From Nitratidesulfovibrio termitidis HI1 (GTDB lineage: Bacteria; Desulfobacterota; Desulfovibrionia; Desulfovibrionales; Desulfovibrionaceae): 64,000 bases of DNA. Of the stretch, positions 53,930-63,466 are shown piece by piece (position 1 is the first letter of the stretch; each line of letters starts with the position of its first letter). The translations under genes were made by a program, and so were the position numbers. The notes beneath the pieces are model-generated. The model did not search any database. It saw nothing but the letters and a program-made list of their open reading frames with translations, and had not been told where the DNA came from. The DNA lies in contig NZ_KI632512.1 in NCBI RefSeq assembly GCF_000504305.1, positions 1,734,250 to 1,798,249 of the forward strand, in the 5' to 3' direction.

Positions 53930-56821
53930 ATGCACCATCTTTTCGCCGCCCTGTCCCCGGAATACCGGCAGCGCCTGGAATCCCTTCCCACTGCGCTGGA
54001 CACCGTGGCCCCGTTGCGCACCGCGCATCGCCGCGACCTGCCCATGGCCATCCGCGACCTGTCGCTGGTGCTCACCAGCGAGCGCGGGTCGCTCTCCGAT
54101 CCCTACTGGGCGGCCCCTCGCCTGCTTTCCGCCTACCTGCGCTACTTCATGCCGTGGAACCTCGTGCGCCTTGGCCGCCTGCTGCCCTCGCTGGAACTGG
54201 TGGACCGCGAAGCCCTGCTGGAACGCCCGCTGATCCTCGACCTGGGCAGCGGCCCGCTGACCCTGCCGCTGGCCCTGTGGCTGGCCCGCCCCGACCTGCG
54301 CACCCTGCCGCTGACCTTCCTGTGCGCGGACATCGCCCCTCACCCGCTGGAAGTGGGCCGCGAACTGCTGCAGGTCATCGCGGGCGAGGAATCACCCTGG
54401 GCGCTGCGCACCCTGCGTGCCCCCATGGAATCGGCCCTGAAGGAGGCGCGCGGCGACGCGGCGCTGATCCTGGCGGGCAACGTGCTGAACGAACTGAAGC
54501 CCCGCCGCGACGAACCGCTGGAATTCCGCATGGAGGAACTGGCCGAGATGGCCGGGTCCGCACTGGCCCACGGGGGCCGCATCCTGGTCATCGAGCCGGG
54601 CACCCGCCTGGGTGCGCGCTACGTCACCCTGTTCCGCCGCGCAGCCATGGAGGTGGGGCTTGCCCCGCTGGCCCCCTGCCCCCACCACGACGAATGCCCC
54701 CTGCTGGAACAGGGCGGCGCGGGCGGCTGGTGCCACTTCACCTTCCCCATCCAGGGCGCGCCCACATGGCTGGAAGAACTGAGCCGCCGGGCCAAGCTGG
54801 AAAAGGGCACGGCCAGCCTGTCTTTCGTGCTGCTGGGTGAGGCGGACAAGGTGACCGCGCCGCGCAACACCATCCGCATCATTTCCGACGCCTTCCCGCT
54901 GCCCGGTCGCCGCGAACCCGTGCGCTACGCCTGCTCCGAACGGGGGCTGGCCCTGCTGCACGACGCGCGGCACGTGCATTCCGGCACGGCTATCGACATT
55001 ACCTGGCCGGAAGTGGAACACCGCGACCGCAAGTCGGGCGCTCTGGAACTGGAATGGACCCCGCCCAGCCGGGACGGCAAGGCGACGGGCGCAGCCGGTA
55101 CCGCAAGCGCTGCGGGCAAGACACCCAGAGGCAAGGCCGATCCGGGTGACCGGGGTGGAAAACCCATGCGCGGCAAGGCTGCCGGGCGTGGGACACAAAT
55201 ACTCGACGAGGGGGACGACACGCAGCCAGCCTTCCTGATGGAAGGCGCGCCGCAGTGGGATGCGCCCGTTGCCGCCGGAGCCGGGACCGAAGGCGAAGAT
55301 GTCGACGGGCCTGATGCCCATGACGCATATGACGGGCACGACCCGTCCGAGCCCAACGGCAACCGCGCCGATGGACCTGACCACGGCGCGACCTACGGTC
55401 AGATGTTCGCCAACCAGCCCCACGGGGGCAGGGCCGCGCAACGGCGCGGCATGCCCCGTTTCGGCGCACGACGTGGGCGCATCCTTGACGACGGATTCGG
55501 CGAACCGTTCAGCGGCGGTGCTGCGGGCGACAGCGGCACGGGCTATGGTGCCCGCCGCCGGGGTGGACTGCCCGATGATTTCGGCAACCGCGCGGAACCG
55601 GGTGGACGCCGCAACGGGCGAACCGATCGCACGGGGCGTGACGGGGGCACCGGCATGCGCAAGACCGGACGAGGCGCCGGGCAACCCGACGGGCAGCGTG
55701 CTGACCGGAGAGAACGTCACCCCGACGGGCAGCGTGCTGACCGGAGACAGAGTCACCCTGACGGGCAACAGGGCAACCAGCGCGGCCAGTGGGCCAACCG
55801 CCGCCTCCGGCGCGACGAGCAGGCCAACGCCGGGCAAGGGCAGCATGGCCCCAACCCAACGGCCCAGCGCGCCCAGAATGCGTGGGACGACGCAGGCGAT
55901 GGGACGCCATCCGCGCGGCAGGAACAGCATCAGGGCCGGGGGCAACGGCCAGCGCTCGGCGACCGCGACGGCCAGCAGCGCATCCAGGGCCGTTCGCAGC
56001 GCCCCTTCGGCAATGCCCGCCGCCAGAGGCCCGACGGCCCGCAGGAAGGACGACGCGAAGGCCGGGACGACAATGCCCGACAGCCGCGCCCCCAGCGGCA
56101 GGACGGCCATCAGGAACGCGGGCAGGAACGCCGCCCGAATCGGGTGGACCGCATGGAGCGGGGAGAACGGAACGAACGGGGCGGTGAACGCCACGACCGT
56201 TCCCAGCGCCACCCCGGTGCCCGTTCCGAGACCCCGCGCGACCGCAGGCCGGACCATCGGCAGGAGCGCCCCGCCGATGCCCGCCCCAATACCCGTCCGG
56301 ATGCTCGGCCCGATGCACGGCCCGACGCCCCGCGCGATTTCGGAGGTCAGCAACGCCCCGACGAGGGCCGCAAGGGCAAGCCGCGCCGCCACTTCGACCG
56401 CGAAGGCAGGCCCGGCGGCCAGCAGGGCCGCGATGGCCGCGCGCCTCGCCGCCCTGATGAGCGTCGGCCAGATGAGCGTCGGCCAGATGAGCGTCGGCCT
56501 GATGAGCGTCGTCCGGAAGGGCGCGGCCCCGCACCCCGGCGCGACGACGGGCAGCAGCGTCCGCAGCAGGGGCGTCCGGGCAACCGGCCCGAACGCACGG
56601 GGCGTGGAGAACACGGTGAGCGCGGCGGCGACCAGCGCAACGCGCCCCGCAACGATCGTCGCCCTGGCGGGCAGGTCGAACAGCGCACGGACCGGCGGCC
56701 AGATCGTCCCGAACGTCCGGAACAGCGTCGGGATGACCGGCGGGACGATCGCCGAGACAACAGGCCGGACAACGCGGATCAGCATCACGCCCGGCGGCGC
56801 AAGCCCCGGCGCGACGACTAG
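53930..56821 (+). CDS. Rsm22-family Fe-S methyltransferase with ~580-residue disordered tail
   Basis: 963 residues from ATG 53930 (an in-frame ATG at 53888 is possible; neither has a strong Shine-Dalgarno). Residues about 1-375 match Rsm22/METTL17: a SAM motif [18 protein letters not shown] at about 100-117, GNVLNELKP, and the Cys cluster [10 protein letters not shown] then GGWCHFTFP near 249-270, typical of the family's [4Fe-4S] ligands. Rsm22 acts on small-subunit rRNA or its assembly. From about 381 to the end the protein is low complexity, rich in Arg, Asp, Gly, Gln and Pro, with units such as RPDER (four times) and RADRR. No usual Rsm22 has such a tail. The frame is intact throughout. 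Confidence 0.85.
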   Translation: MHHLFAALSPEYRQRLESLPTALDTVAPLRTAHRRDLPMAIRDLSLVLTSERGSLSDPYWAAPRLLSAYLRYFMPWNLVRLGRLLPSLELVDREALLERPLILDLGSGPLTLPLALWLARPDLRTLPLTFLCADIAPHPLEVGRELLQVIAGEESPWALRTLRAPMESALKEARGDAALILAGNVLNELKPRRDEPLEFRMEELAEMAGSALAHGGRILVIEPGTRLGARYVTLFRRAAMEVGLAPLAPCPHHDECPLLEQGGAGGWCHFTFPIQGAPTWLEELSRRAKLEKGTASLSFVLLGEADKVTAPRNTIRIISDAFPLPGRREPVRYACSERGLALLHDARHVHSGTAIDITWPEVEHRDRKSGALELEWTPPSRDGKATGAAGTASAAGKTPRGKADPGDRGGKPMRGKAAGRGTQILDEGDDTQPAFLMEGAPQWDAPVAAGAGTEGEDVDGPDAHDAYDGHDPSEPNGNRADGPDHGATYGQMFANQPHGGRAAQRRGMPRFGARRGRILDDGFGEPFSGGAAGDSGTGYGARRRGGLPDDFGNRAEPGGRRNGRTDRTGRDGGTGMRKTGRGAGQPDGQRADRRERHPDGQRADRRQSHPDGQQGNQRGQWANRRLRRDEQANAGQGQHGPNPTAQRAQNAWDDAGDGTPSARQEQHQGRGQRPALGDRDGQQRIQGRSQRPFGNARRQRPDGPQEGRREGRDDNARQPRPQRQDGHQERGQERRPNRVDRMERGERNERGGERHDRSQRHPGARSETPRDRRPDHRQERPADARPNTRPDARPDARPDAPRDFGGQQRPDEGRKGKPRRHFDREGRPGGQQGRDGRAPRRPDERRPDERRPDERRPDERRPEGRGPAPRRDDGQQRPQQGRPGNRPERTGRGEHGERGGDQRNAPRNDRRPGGQVEQRTDRRPDRPERPEQRRDDRRDDRRDNRPDNADQHHARRRKPRRDD
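56456..56515. repeat. 15-bp tandem repeat inside the Rsm22 gene
   Basis: Four units of GATGAGCGTCGGCCA with minor variants encode (RPDER) repeats in the disordered tail. The period keeps the reading frame. Confidence 0.8.
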
Positions 56822-57003
56822 CAGACGCGGGCAGACGCGCACGGATGCGTAAAGACGCGCACGGACGCGTAAGGACGCGCTCGGGGAACACCTCTCCGCA
56901 ACCGCTTCCGCAACGCCGTTGCATTTACGCCACAGGCACGTCGCAAACTTCAAGGCCGGGGACGCCACCGCCCCCGGCCCTTCGCAACCGGAACACCACG
57001 CGC

Positions 57004-57660
57004 ATGAACATCATCGACCTGGGCCTCATCCGCTACGCAGAGGCCGACGCCCTGCAACGGGCACGGCTGGAGGAAGTGGCGGCGGGGGCGGAAGAAACCC
57101 TGTACCTGCTGGAGCACCACCCGGTGATCACCCTTGGCCGCAACGGCGGGGGCGAAAACCTGCACGTGGGCCGCGAATGGCTGGCCGCGCAGTCCATAGA
57201 CCTTGTGCAGTCCTCGCGCGGGGGCAACATCACCTGCCATTTCCCCGGCCAGCTGGTGGCCTACCCGGTGTTCCGGGTGGCCAAACGGCCCGGCGGCCTG
57301 CGCCAGATGTTCCACGATCTGGAAGAGGTGGTCATCACCACGCTGGCCCACTTCGGGCTGACCGCTGCCCGCTGGGAAGGCCGCCCCGGCGTATGGATCG
57401 AAAACCGCAAGATCTGCTCCATCGGCATGGCCGTGCGCCGCTGGACCTCGTACCACGGGTTCGCCCTGAACGTGGCCCGCGACCTGTCCCTTTTCGAAAT
57501 GATCACCCTGTGCGGCCTGCCCGACGCGCAAGCCACGTCGCTGCACCGCGAACTGGGCGGCGATTCCCCATCCATGCAGGAGGTAAAGGATGTCTGTACC
57601 CGGCAATTCCGCGCCATCTTTGCGGATTCCGCCGTGGCTGCGGGTCAAGCTGCCCTGTAG
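57004..57660 (+). CDS. lipB: Octanoyl transferase LipB
   Basis: 218 residues. It transfers octanoate from acyl carrier protein to lipoyl domains. Motifs: [34 protein letters not shown] and [20 protein letters not shown] (catalytic Lys), with Cys in [12 protein letters not shown]. The ATG at 57004 matches the family start. The next gene, lipA, begins inside its 3' end with an excellent Shine-Dalgarno. Confidence 0.95.
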   Translation: MNIIDLGLIRYAEADALQRARLEEVAAGAEETLYLLEHHPVITLGRNGGGENLHVGREWLAAQSIDLVQSSRGGNITCHFPGQLVAYPVFRVAKRPGGLRQMFHDLEEVVITTLAHFGLTAARWEGRPGVWIENRKICSIGMAVRRWTSYHGFALNVARDLSLFEMITLCGLPDAQATSLHRELGGDSPSMQEVKDVCTRQFRAIFADSAVAAGQAAL

Positions 57661-58510
57661 CCACACCTACGGAGACACCCGTTCGCTGGTGGACGACCTG
57701 CGCCTGAACACCGTGTGTCAGAGCGCCAAGTGCCCGAACATGTTCGAGTGCTTCTCTTCGGGGACGGCCACGTTCCTCATCCTGGGCAACGTGTGCACGC
57801 GCAACTGCGCCTTCTGCAACATCACCCCCGGCCAGGCAGCGCCGCCCGACCCGGACGAACCCCGCCGCGTGGCCGAAGGCGCCGCGCGACTGGGCCTTTC
57901 GCACGTGGTGGTCACCTCCGTTACCCGCGACGACCTGCCAGACGGCGGCTCCGCCCACTTCGCGTCCACGGTGCGCGCCCTGCGCGCCGCCCTGCCCGCC
58001 GCGCAGAACGGCCAGCCCGCCACCATAGAGGTGCTGATACCCGACTTTCGCGGCAGCCGGGCCGCGCTGGGCGCCGTGCTGGACGCCGCGCCGGACATCA
58101 TCAACCACAACGTGGAAACCCCTCCCGCGCACTACCCGCGCATCCGCCCGCAGGCCGACTACGCCCAGAGCCTGGAACTGCTGGCCCGCGTGCGCGCCGC
58201 CGGGGCCATTGCCAAAAGCGGGCTGATGGTGGGCCTGGGTGAAACCGACGACGAGGTGCGCGCCACCCTGGCCGACCTTGCCGCCACGGGCTGCCACATC
58301 GCCACCATCGGCCAGTACATGCGCCCCAGCCGCAACCACCCGCCCGTCGAACGCTACGTGCACCCCGATGTCTTCGAAAGCTACGCCGCCCACGGCCACG
58401 CCCTCGGCATCCCCCACGTGTTCTCCGCCCCCCTCGTGCGCAGTAGCTACAACGCCCGCGCCGCCTACGACGCCTTGCAGCAGTTGAGGAAAACCCCAAC
58501 CCCGGCATGA
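57590..58510 (+). CDS. lipA: Lipoyl synthase LipA
   Basis: 306 residues. Radical-SAM enzyme that inserts two sulfurs into protein-bound octanoate. Auxiliary [4Fe-4S] cluster: Cys 43, 48 and 54 ([12 protein letters not shown]) plus the Ser of RSSYNA near the carboxy end. Radical-SAM cluster: Cys 69, 73 and 76 (CTRNCAFC). [15 protein letters not shown] and [10 protein letters not shown] are conserved blocks. A perfect AGGAGG lies 6 nt before the ATG at 57590, within lipB (71-bp overlap), so both are translated from one message. A hairpin terminator follows. Confidence 0.97.
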   Translation: MSVPGNSAPSLRIPPWLRVKLPCSHTYGDTRSLVDDLRLNTVCQSAKCPNMFECFSSGTATFLILGNVCTRNCAFCNITPGQAAPPDPDEPRRVAEGAARLGLSHVVVTSVTRDDLPDGGSAHFASTVRALRAALPAAQNGQPATIEVLIPDFRGSRAALGAVLDAAPDIINHNVETPPAHYPRIRPQADYAQSLELLARVRAAGAIAKSGLMVGLGETDDEVRATLADLAATGCHIATIGQYMRPSRNHPPVERYVHPDVFESYAAHGHALGIPHVFSAPLVRSSYNARAAYDALQQLRKTPTPA

Positions 58511-58538
58511 TTGTCCGTCCAGTTGTGCATGACACGAC

Positions 58539-58570
58539 GCCCCGGCTTCTTCCATAGCCGGAGCGTTTTT
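58539..58570 (+). terminator. Terminator of lipB-lipA
   Basis: A 9-bp stem (GCCCCGGCT against AGCCGGAGC, one mismatch) is followed by GTTTTT, 30 bp past lipA. Confidence 0.65.
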
Positions 58571-58624
58571 CATTCAGGTATCAGCAGGCCCCTCACACAA
58601 TTGCCTGCGCCGGGCAATACCGCA

Positions 58625-58653
58625 TCACAAAAAGCCGTTCACCCCAATATAAT
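58625..58653 (+). promoter_or_regulatory. Promoter candidate of the Cache-GGDEF gene
   Basis: A perfect TATAAT lies at 58648-58653 in an AT-rich stretch, with only a weak -35 (TCACAA) 17 bp upstream. The gene starts 66 bp later. Confidence 0.45.
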
Positions 58654-58718
58654 ATCACGGACAGACCGCGCAAAAAAATACATTCTTCCTGAGTAGTTCA
58701 CTCCGCAAGGTCACAACC

Positions 58719-60314
58719 ATGCCCATCACCATACGTCGGACATTACGCATATACACTACAATTCTCGTAGCCCTGCCGTTGTGTGTTTCGGCAGCGGTCT
58801 TCTATTTCTTCATGCGCGAAAACAGCATCCACGACGCGTACGAACGCATGACATGGGAAACAACAACCCTGAGCAATTCTTTGGAAATGTGGTCAAATGA
58901 CCGTATAGGCGACATCGAGCACGTTGCCCTTTCCGCATCGCTCACGAAAAACGAGACCGATGGCATAGCATGGATTTTAAAGTCGTTCGTCAATTCGCAC
59001 CGGGACTTTACGAGTATCGTGCTCATTGACAGCATGGGGAACATCACCCTCGGCAGCGAACCGGATATGCACGCATACATCGGAGACCGAAATTACTTCA
59101 TCCGCGCCATGAAGGGTACCCCAACCATTTCTCAAGTATTGCAAAGCCGACTGACCGGAAAACCCATCCTCGTCATCGCGCATCCTGTCAGGGATGTTCA
59201 GGAACGCATTTATGGCGTTGTGGCCGGAGTGGTCAACATTGATACCCTGTTCCGCATGTTCGCCATCTCGGACAAGCGCAATCCGTGGTCACCGTTTCTG
59301 CTGGCTGCAGACAGTCGCACCCTTTTGCAGGACATGGGCAAGGGCCAGCCGTTTGCAGTGCCGCAAGATGCCGGAGGCGGCAGTTCTCCGCCCATCTACA
59401 CAAACAACAATGGCGTTCTGGTCGTTGGCTCCAGCCAGTTGCTCAAGAACGACCAATGGCTTCTGGTACGCGAAAAGCCCATGGCAGAAATACTTGGCGG
59501 CATGCACCAGATACTGTTGACCCTTGCCGCCGCGTCGCTGACCTCTCTGTTGATCCTGAGGCCGCTCCTGATGCGTCTTTCCGCCTCCATCACAAGGCCC
59601 GTGCAAGCCATATCGGAAATGTCCACCCATATGCTGACTGGTGAGCACAACCAGACCTGCCCGGCTATCGATACCCGGCAGACGCCAGAGGAACTCGCCA
59701 CACTTTATGGCAACTTTTGCCAGATGGCGGACAGGATATCCAGCTACGTGCACGAATTGGAGGTATATACGTCCACCGACGCCCTGACGGGCCTCGGCAA
59801 CCGACGCAGCCTGGATGAAGAGGGCACCCGGATTGTCGAATCGTGCAGTCGGGCGAACAGCGAGTGCGCCTGCCTTGTGCTGGACATTGATCACTTCAAG
59901 AAGATCAATGACACTTACGGGCACCAGACGGGCGATATTGCGCTGCGCAACATAGCAGAGACAATCAGGAAAAATGCCAGAAAGGCAGATTTCACAGCGA
60001 GAATGGGGGGCGAGGAATTCGCCATCATATCGGCCAACACCACGCTGGAACAGGCCCTGGTGCTGGCCGAACGCGTGCGGGCAGACGTAGAGCGCGCGGT
60101 AGTGACGCATAAAGGCAACAGCTTTTCCATGACCATCAGCATCGGTGTTGCTCCTCTGTCTGACGGATGCGCCTTCGGCACCACCCTGCTTGAGAACATG
60201 ATCGGCAAGGCCGACTGTGCTCTGTATAAGGCCAAGGCCAACGGCAGGAATCGCGTGGAAACATGGCAGGATGCCGATGCGGACACCGCCGCGGCATGCA
60301 ACCGCCACGCGTAG
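58719..60314 (+). CDS. Cache-domain membrane diguanylate cyclase
   Basis: 531 residues. TM1 is at about 12-32. A periplasmic dCache-like sensor follows (IVLIDSMGNITLGSEP, IGDRNYFIRAMKGTPTIS, VVAGVVNIDTLFRMFAIS). TM2 is at about 262-285, then a HAMP-like segment and a GGDEF domain with DALTGLGNRRSLDE and LDIDHFKKINDTYGH. GGEEF is preceded by an RxxD site (RKAD five residues upstream), so product inhibition is likely. The base composition is visibly more AT-rich than its neighbours, with many A- or T-ending codons. The start follows a weak AAGGT. It is alone between lipA and the convergent mtaB. Confidence 0.92.
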   Translation: MPITIRRTLRIYTTILVALPLCVSAAVFYFFMRENSIHDAYERMTWETTTLSNSLEMWSNDRIGDIEHVALSASLTKNETDGIAWILKSFVNSHRDFTSIVLIDSMGNITLGSEPDMHAYIGDRNYFIRAMKGTPTISQVLQSRLTGKPILVIAHPVRDVQERIYGVVAGVVNIDTLFRMFAISDKRNPWSPFLLAADSRTLLQDMGKGQPFAVPQDAGGGSSPPIYTNNNGVLVVGSSQLLKNDQWLLVREKPMAEILGGMHQILLTLAAASLTSLLILRPLLMRLSASITRPVQAISEMSTHMLTGEHNQTCPAIDTRQTPEELATLYGNFCQMADRISSYVHELEVYTSTDALTGLGNRRSLDEEGTRIVESCSRANSECACLVLDIDHFKKINDTYGHQTGDIALRNIAETIRKNARKADFTARMGGEEFAIISANTTLEQALVLAERVRADVERAVVTHKGNSFSMTISIGVAPLSDGCAFGTTLLENMIGKADCALYKAKANGRNRVETWQDADADTAAACNRHA

Positions 60315-60332
60315 CCAAGGCCACACCCCTTC

Positions 60333-61709
60333 CTACACCATCTCCACCAGCAGGCTGTCTCGCTCAACGCCAAGGGGACGCACAGCCACCAGATCGCCGG
60401 GGCCTTGATGCTGCCCGCCCTGTGCCGCCTGCGCAGCCAGCCGTCGCCCGCCGGTGAACCGGCACTCGGCGTAAAACTCGCACACGCCCTTCACGCCACG
60501 CGCACCCTCCGGGGCCACCAGCAGGCGCGGTTCATCCAGCAGGCGCTGCAGGAACGTGGCCTTCTTCGCCGCCACCGCGCCGCGCAGCTCCGCCGCCCGG
60601 CGCTTCTTCACCTCTTGCGGCAGTTGCCCCTCCATCACCGCCGCCGGGGTGCCCGGCCTGCGCGAATACGGAAACACGTGCGCATAGGTCAGCGGCAACG
60701 CCCTCACGAAATCCAGCGTCTCGCCAAACTCCGCGTCCGTCTCGCCGGGAAAGCCGGTCAGGATGTCCGCGCCAAGGCCGAACAGCGGCCACACCTCGGC
60801 CAACTCGCGCACGAAATCCAGCAGCGGCGCGGGCCGATAATGCCCCCGCCCCATGCGGCGCAACACGCCGGGGCTGCCGCTCTGCAACGAAAGGTGCAGT
60901 TGCGGGGCCACCAGACGGCTTTCGGCCAGCACGTCCAGCGCGCGCTCGCCAAGCTGGCCAGGCTCAAGCGAACTGATGCGCAGCCGCGCCCGCCCCGCCC
61001 ACTGCGGGGCAAGCTCGCGCTCCAGAAAGGCCAGCAGCTCCCAGAAGTCCGGCCCGCCGCCGGGCAGGTCGCGCCCGTACTGGCGCAGGTTCACGCCGGA
61101 GACGATGAGTTCGCGAAACCCCGCATCCAGCAGGCGGCGCGCCTCCGCCAGCGCCTCGCGCGGGTCGCGGCTGCGTGCCGCGCCGCGCGCCAGCGGCACG
61201 ATGCAGTAGGTGCAGCGGTGCGAACAGCCGTCCTGCACCTTGAGCACCGGGCGTGACCGGGTGAATCCGTCGATGCGGAAGGCCGGGAACGCGGCGGCGT
61301 CAACGGAAAGGTCGTCGCCCCCGTCGCTGCTGCCCCCCCCGCTGACCTCATGCGCCCCCGCCGCGCCTCGTCCCGGGTCGTAGCGCAACAGCGAGACCTT
61401 GGCCTGTTGCCCCACCACGTCGGCCACGCCGGGCAGCGCGGCAATATCGTCGCGCAGAACCTGCGCCGCGCAACCGGTAACCACGATGCGCCCCTGCGGC
61501 GCGGCCCGGTGCATGCGGGCCACGGCCTGCCGCACGTCGGCCACGGCGCGCGCGGTGACAGCGCACGAGTTGATCAGCAGCACGTCGGCATCGGCGGGGT
61601 CGGCGGCCTCGCGCCAACCACGCGCCAGCCATGCCTCGCGCACGGCCTCCGTCTCGTACTGGTTGATCTTGCAGCCCAGCGTCAGCGCGAAAAAGGCGTG
61701 CCCGCTCAT
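60333..61709 (-). CDS. mtaB: MtaB-type tRNA t6A37 methylthiotransferase
   Basis: 458 residues of the MiaB/MtaB/RimO group. The amino-terminal UPF0004 domain has Cys 13 (LTLGCKINQYE), NSCAVTARA and VVTGCAAQV. The radical-SAM motif is QDGCSHRCTYCIVP. Conserved ISSLEPGQL, HLSLQSGSPGVLRRMGRGH and FGLGADILTGFPGETDAEF follow; a TRAM-like carboxy domain ends it. The LGCKINQYE start and the SLQSGS motif fit MtaB, which adds a methylthio group to t6A37. It ends 19 bp from the convergent cyclase gene, with no clear terminator between. Substrate within the group is inferred. Confidence 0.9.
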   Translation of the reverse strand: MSGHAFFALTLGCKINQYETEAVREAWLARGWREAADPADADVLLINSCAVTARAVADVRQAVARMHRAAPQGRIVVTGCAAQVLRDDIAALPGVADVVGQQAKVSLLRYDPGRGAAGAHEVSGGGSSDGGDDLSVDAAAFPAFRIDGFTRSRPVLKVQDGCSHRCTYCIVPLARGAARSRDPREALAEARRLLDAGFRELIVSGVNLRQYGRDLPGGGPDFWELLAFLERELAPQWAGRARLRISSLEPGQLGERALDVLAESRLVAPQLHLSLQSGSPGVLRRMGRGHYRPAPLLDFVRELAEVWPLFGLGADILTGFPGETDAEFGETLDFVRALPLTYAHVFPYSRRPGTPAAVMEGQLPQEVKKRRAAELRGAVAAKKATFLQRLLDEPRLLVAPEGARGVKGVCEFYAECRFTGGRRLAAQAAQGGQHQGPGDLVAVRPLGVERDSLLVEMV

Positions 61710-61760
61710 GGGCGCTTCCCGTTCAGGCCACGCGGAATCCCCATTCCCCCCATCGGCACG

Positions 61761-63239
61761 CTACTGCCCCCCGCCGACGGGCAAACCGGCCCCGCTCGGC
61801 AGGCCAGCCCCGCCGGGCAGAATGGACATGCCCAGCATGCGGGCCACCAACCCGTCCGGGGTGGTCAGGTTGGGCAGTTCGGTGCCGGGCCGCAACGAGG
61901 TGACCACGGCGCGGCCCAGGATGAACCGGCCCTCCTGCCCGCGCTCGCCGTCCTCGCCGATGTTGCTGAACACGCGCAAGCCCCAGAGGTTGTGGAACAT
62001 CACCGGGTGGCCGTCGTATTCGCCAAGGTACAGGGTAATGTGCCCCTTGAGCCAGAGCAGGGTCAGGAAGGGCACGCCCTGTGCGCGGATGATGGCTTCC
62101 TTGCCGTCGGGCGAGGCGCTGCCGAAATCCACGAACCGCCCGGCCCTGGCCTGCGACGCAGAGTTGCGCGGCAACCAGATGCCGAAGGGGGCGAACAGGT
62201 CGCGCAGGGTGGCCGAGCAGTCGCGGTCCTCGTACATGCCGCCCCAGCCGTAGGGCTGGCCCATCATGCGGTTGCCGATTTCGGCCATGCGCGCGGCGGA
62301 GATGACCAGCGGCTTCATGGCGGCGTACCCGGCGGGCAGGGTGGTTTGCCCCAGCACCGCGCGGCCATCGGCATCGCGCAGGGGCACCAGCACGGTAAGC
62401 CCGCCCGGCGATTCCACGGCCACGGGGAATACCGCGCCGATGTGCGCGATGGCGATGAACGTCTGGTTCGGGCTGGTCAGGGCCACGTCGTCGCGCAGCA
62501 CGGCGGCATAGCGGCCATTCTGGTACAGGGCGCGGAAGGTGGGGTCGGCCAGGGCCACGTGCTCTGCGGGCACCCAGCCGGAGGCGAAGCCGGTTTCGCA
62601 GTACAGCCAGGCCCGGTCCAGCGACACGTGCGAGACGAACACCGGGGTGCCGGTCCACACGGCGGACCGCTGCAAATCGTCAAACGGGTAGCCCTGCCCG
62701 GCCTTGTCGGGATTGGCGAACGAGGGGCGCAGGGTGGGCAGTTCGCGCAGGGCGGTATTGCGCACGATGATGCCGCGCTCTGCCAGGGCCGGAAAGGATG
62801 CGGCGTCGCAGTTGGCCACCAGCGCGGCAAAACGGCTGGCGTCCCACGGCAGCAGGTTTTCGGCGTGGCCGCGCGTGCGTCCGTCCTTGGTCAGGTAGGG
62901 CGCGGTGCGGGCCACCTCGGCAATGGTGACCCCGGTGCGGGTCTGCAACCACGGGGCAAAGAAGCGGGTGTTCCAGCGCTCGTCCTGGGCGGCTTGCGTG
63001 GCGGCATCCAGCAGCGGGCTGTCACCGCCCGCGCGGGCGGCGTACACGGAAAGATCCTGCGGATGGCGTTCCAGTTCGGTGAAGCGCGGCGGCACGACCT
63101 CGCGCGGTCCGCGCCCGGCGCACCCGGACAGAAACAGCGCGGCCAGCATCAGCACGACCAACGCGGTAACAAAGGAACGCGCTGTACCGGACGATTGGCG
63201 GCGGGCATTCGCGGTGGACACTTTCTGCGACATCATCAT
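61761..63239 (-). CDS. NlpC/P60 murein-peptidase lipoprotein with SH3 domains
   Basis: 492 residues. A lipoprotein signal: hydrophobic core SFVTALVVLMLAALF and lipobox LSGC with Cys at about 40. An NLPC_P60-stabilising amino domain and SH3-like regions follow (SAVWTGTPVFVSHVSLDRAW). The NlpC/P60 domain has the catalytic Cys in GGMYEDRDCSATLRDLF and His in KGHITLYLGEYDG. The layout matches the gamma-D-glutamyl-diamino acid endopeptidase type known from Desulfovibrio. It likely trims peptidoglycan stem peptides at the outer membrane. Three successive ATGs start at 63239, with AGGGAGA upstream. It lies 51 bp upstream of mtaB on the same strand. Confidence 0.9.
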   Translation of the reverse strand: MMMSQKVSTANARRQSSGTARSFVTALVVLMLAALFLSGCAGRGPREVVPPRFTELERHPQDLSVYAARAGGDSPLLDAATQAAQDERWNTRFFAPWLQTRTGVTIAEVARTAPYLTKDGRTRGHAENLLPWDASRFAALVANCDAASFPALAERGIIVRNTALRELPTLRPSFANPDKAGQGYPFDDLQRSAVWTGTPVFVSHVSLDRAWLYCETGFASGWVPAEHVALADPTFRALYQNGRYAAVLRDDVALTSPNQTFIAIAHIGAVFPVAVESPGGLTVLVPLRDADGRAVLGQTTLPAGYAAMKPLVISAARMAEIGNRMMGQPYGWGGMYEDRDCSATLRDLFAPFGIWLPRNSASQARAGRFVDFGSASPDGKEAIIRAQGVPFLTLLWLKGHITLYLGEYDGHPVMFHNLWGLRVFSNIGEDGERGQEGRFILGRAVVTSLRPGTELPNLTTPDGLVARMLGMSILPGGAGLPSGAGLPVGGGQ

Positions 63240-63374
63240 TCTCCCTGTTCCGAACGGGCTTCCGGGATTTCTCCCCTTCTTCCATCCCGCACGGCGTGAC
63301 GTGACCATGTTCCCACAGCCTCTGCCCTCACGCCCTACACCACAATTGAAAAGTTTGAAGGAGGGGATAGGGGT

Positions 63375-63422
63375 TCGGGGGAAGGGGAGGAAAATTTTCA
63401 AATTTTCCTCCCCTTCCCCCGA
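63375..63422. repeat. Perfect 23-bp inverted repeat with 2-bp loop
   Basis: TCGGGGGAAGGGGAGG plus AAAATTT forms one arm (63375-63397), and its exact complement is at 63400-63422. It sits between the NlpC lipoprotein start and the helicase stop in an unusual purine/pyrimidine-rich spacer. It could be the helicase terminator, but no T-tract follows in either direction. Confidence 0.75.
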
Positions 63423-63466
63423 TTCTTTTCTCTCCCATCCAAAATTCTTCCCGTCCCCTTCCGTCC

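Noticed and set aside
54392-56968. 858-residue open frame antisense to the Rsm22-type gene, and a 530-residue frame at 55260-56852
   Set aside because: Both are compositionally biased (Ala/Val/Gly/Arg or Thr/Arg/Ala/Pro) mirrors of the low-complexity tail. Only the plus frame carries recognisable SAM and Cys motifs and continues into the tail.
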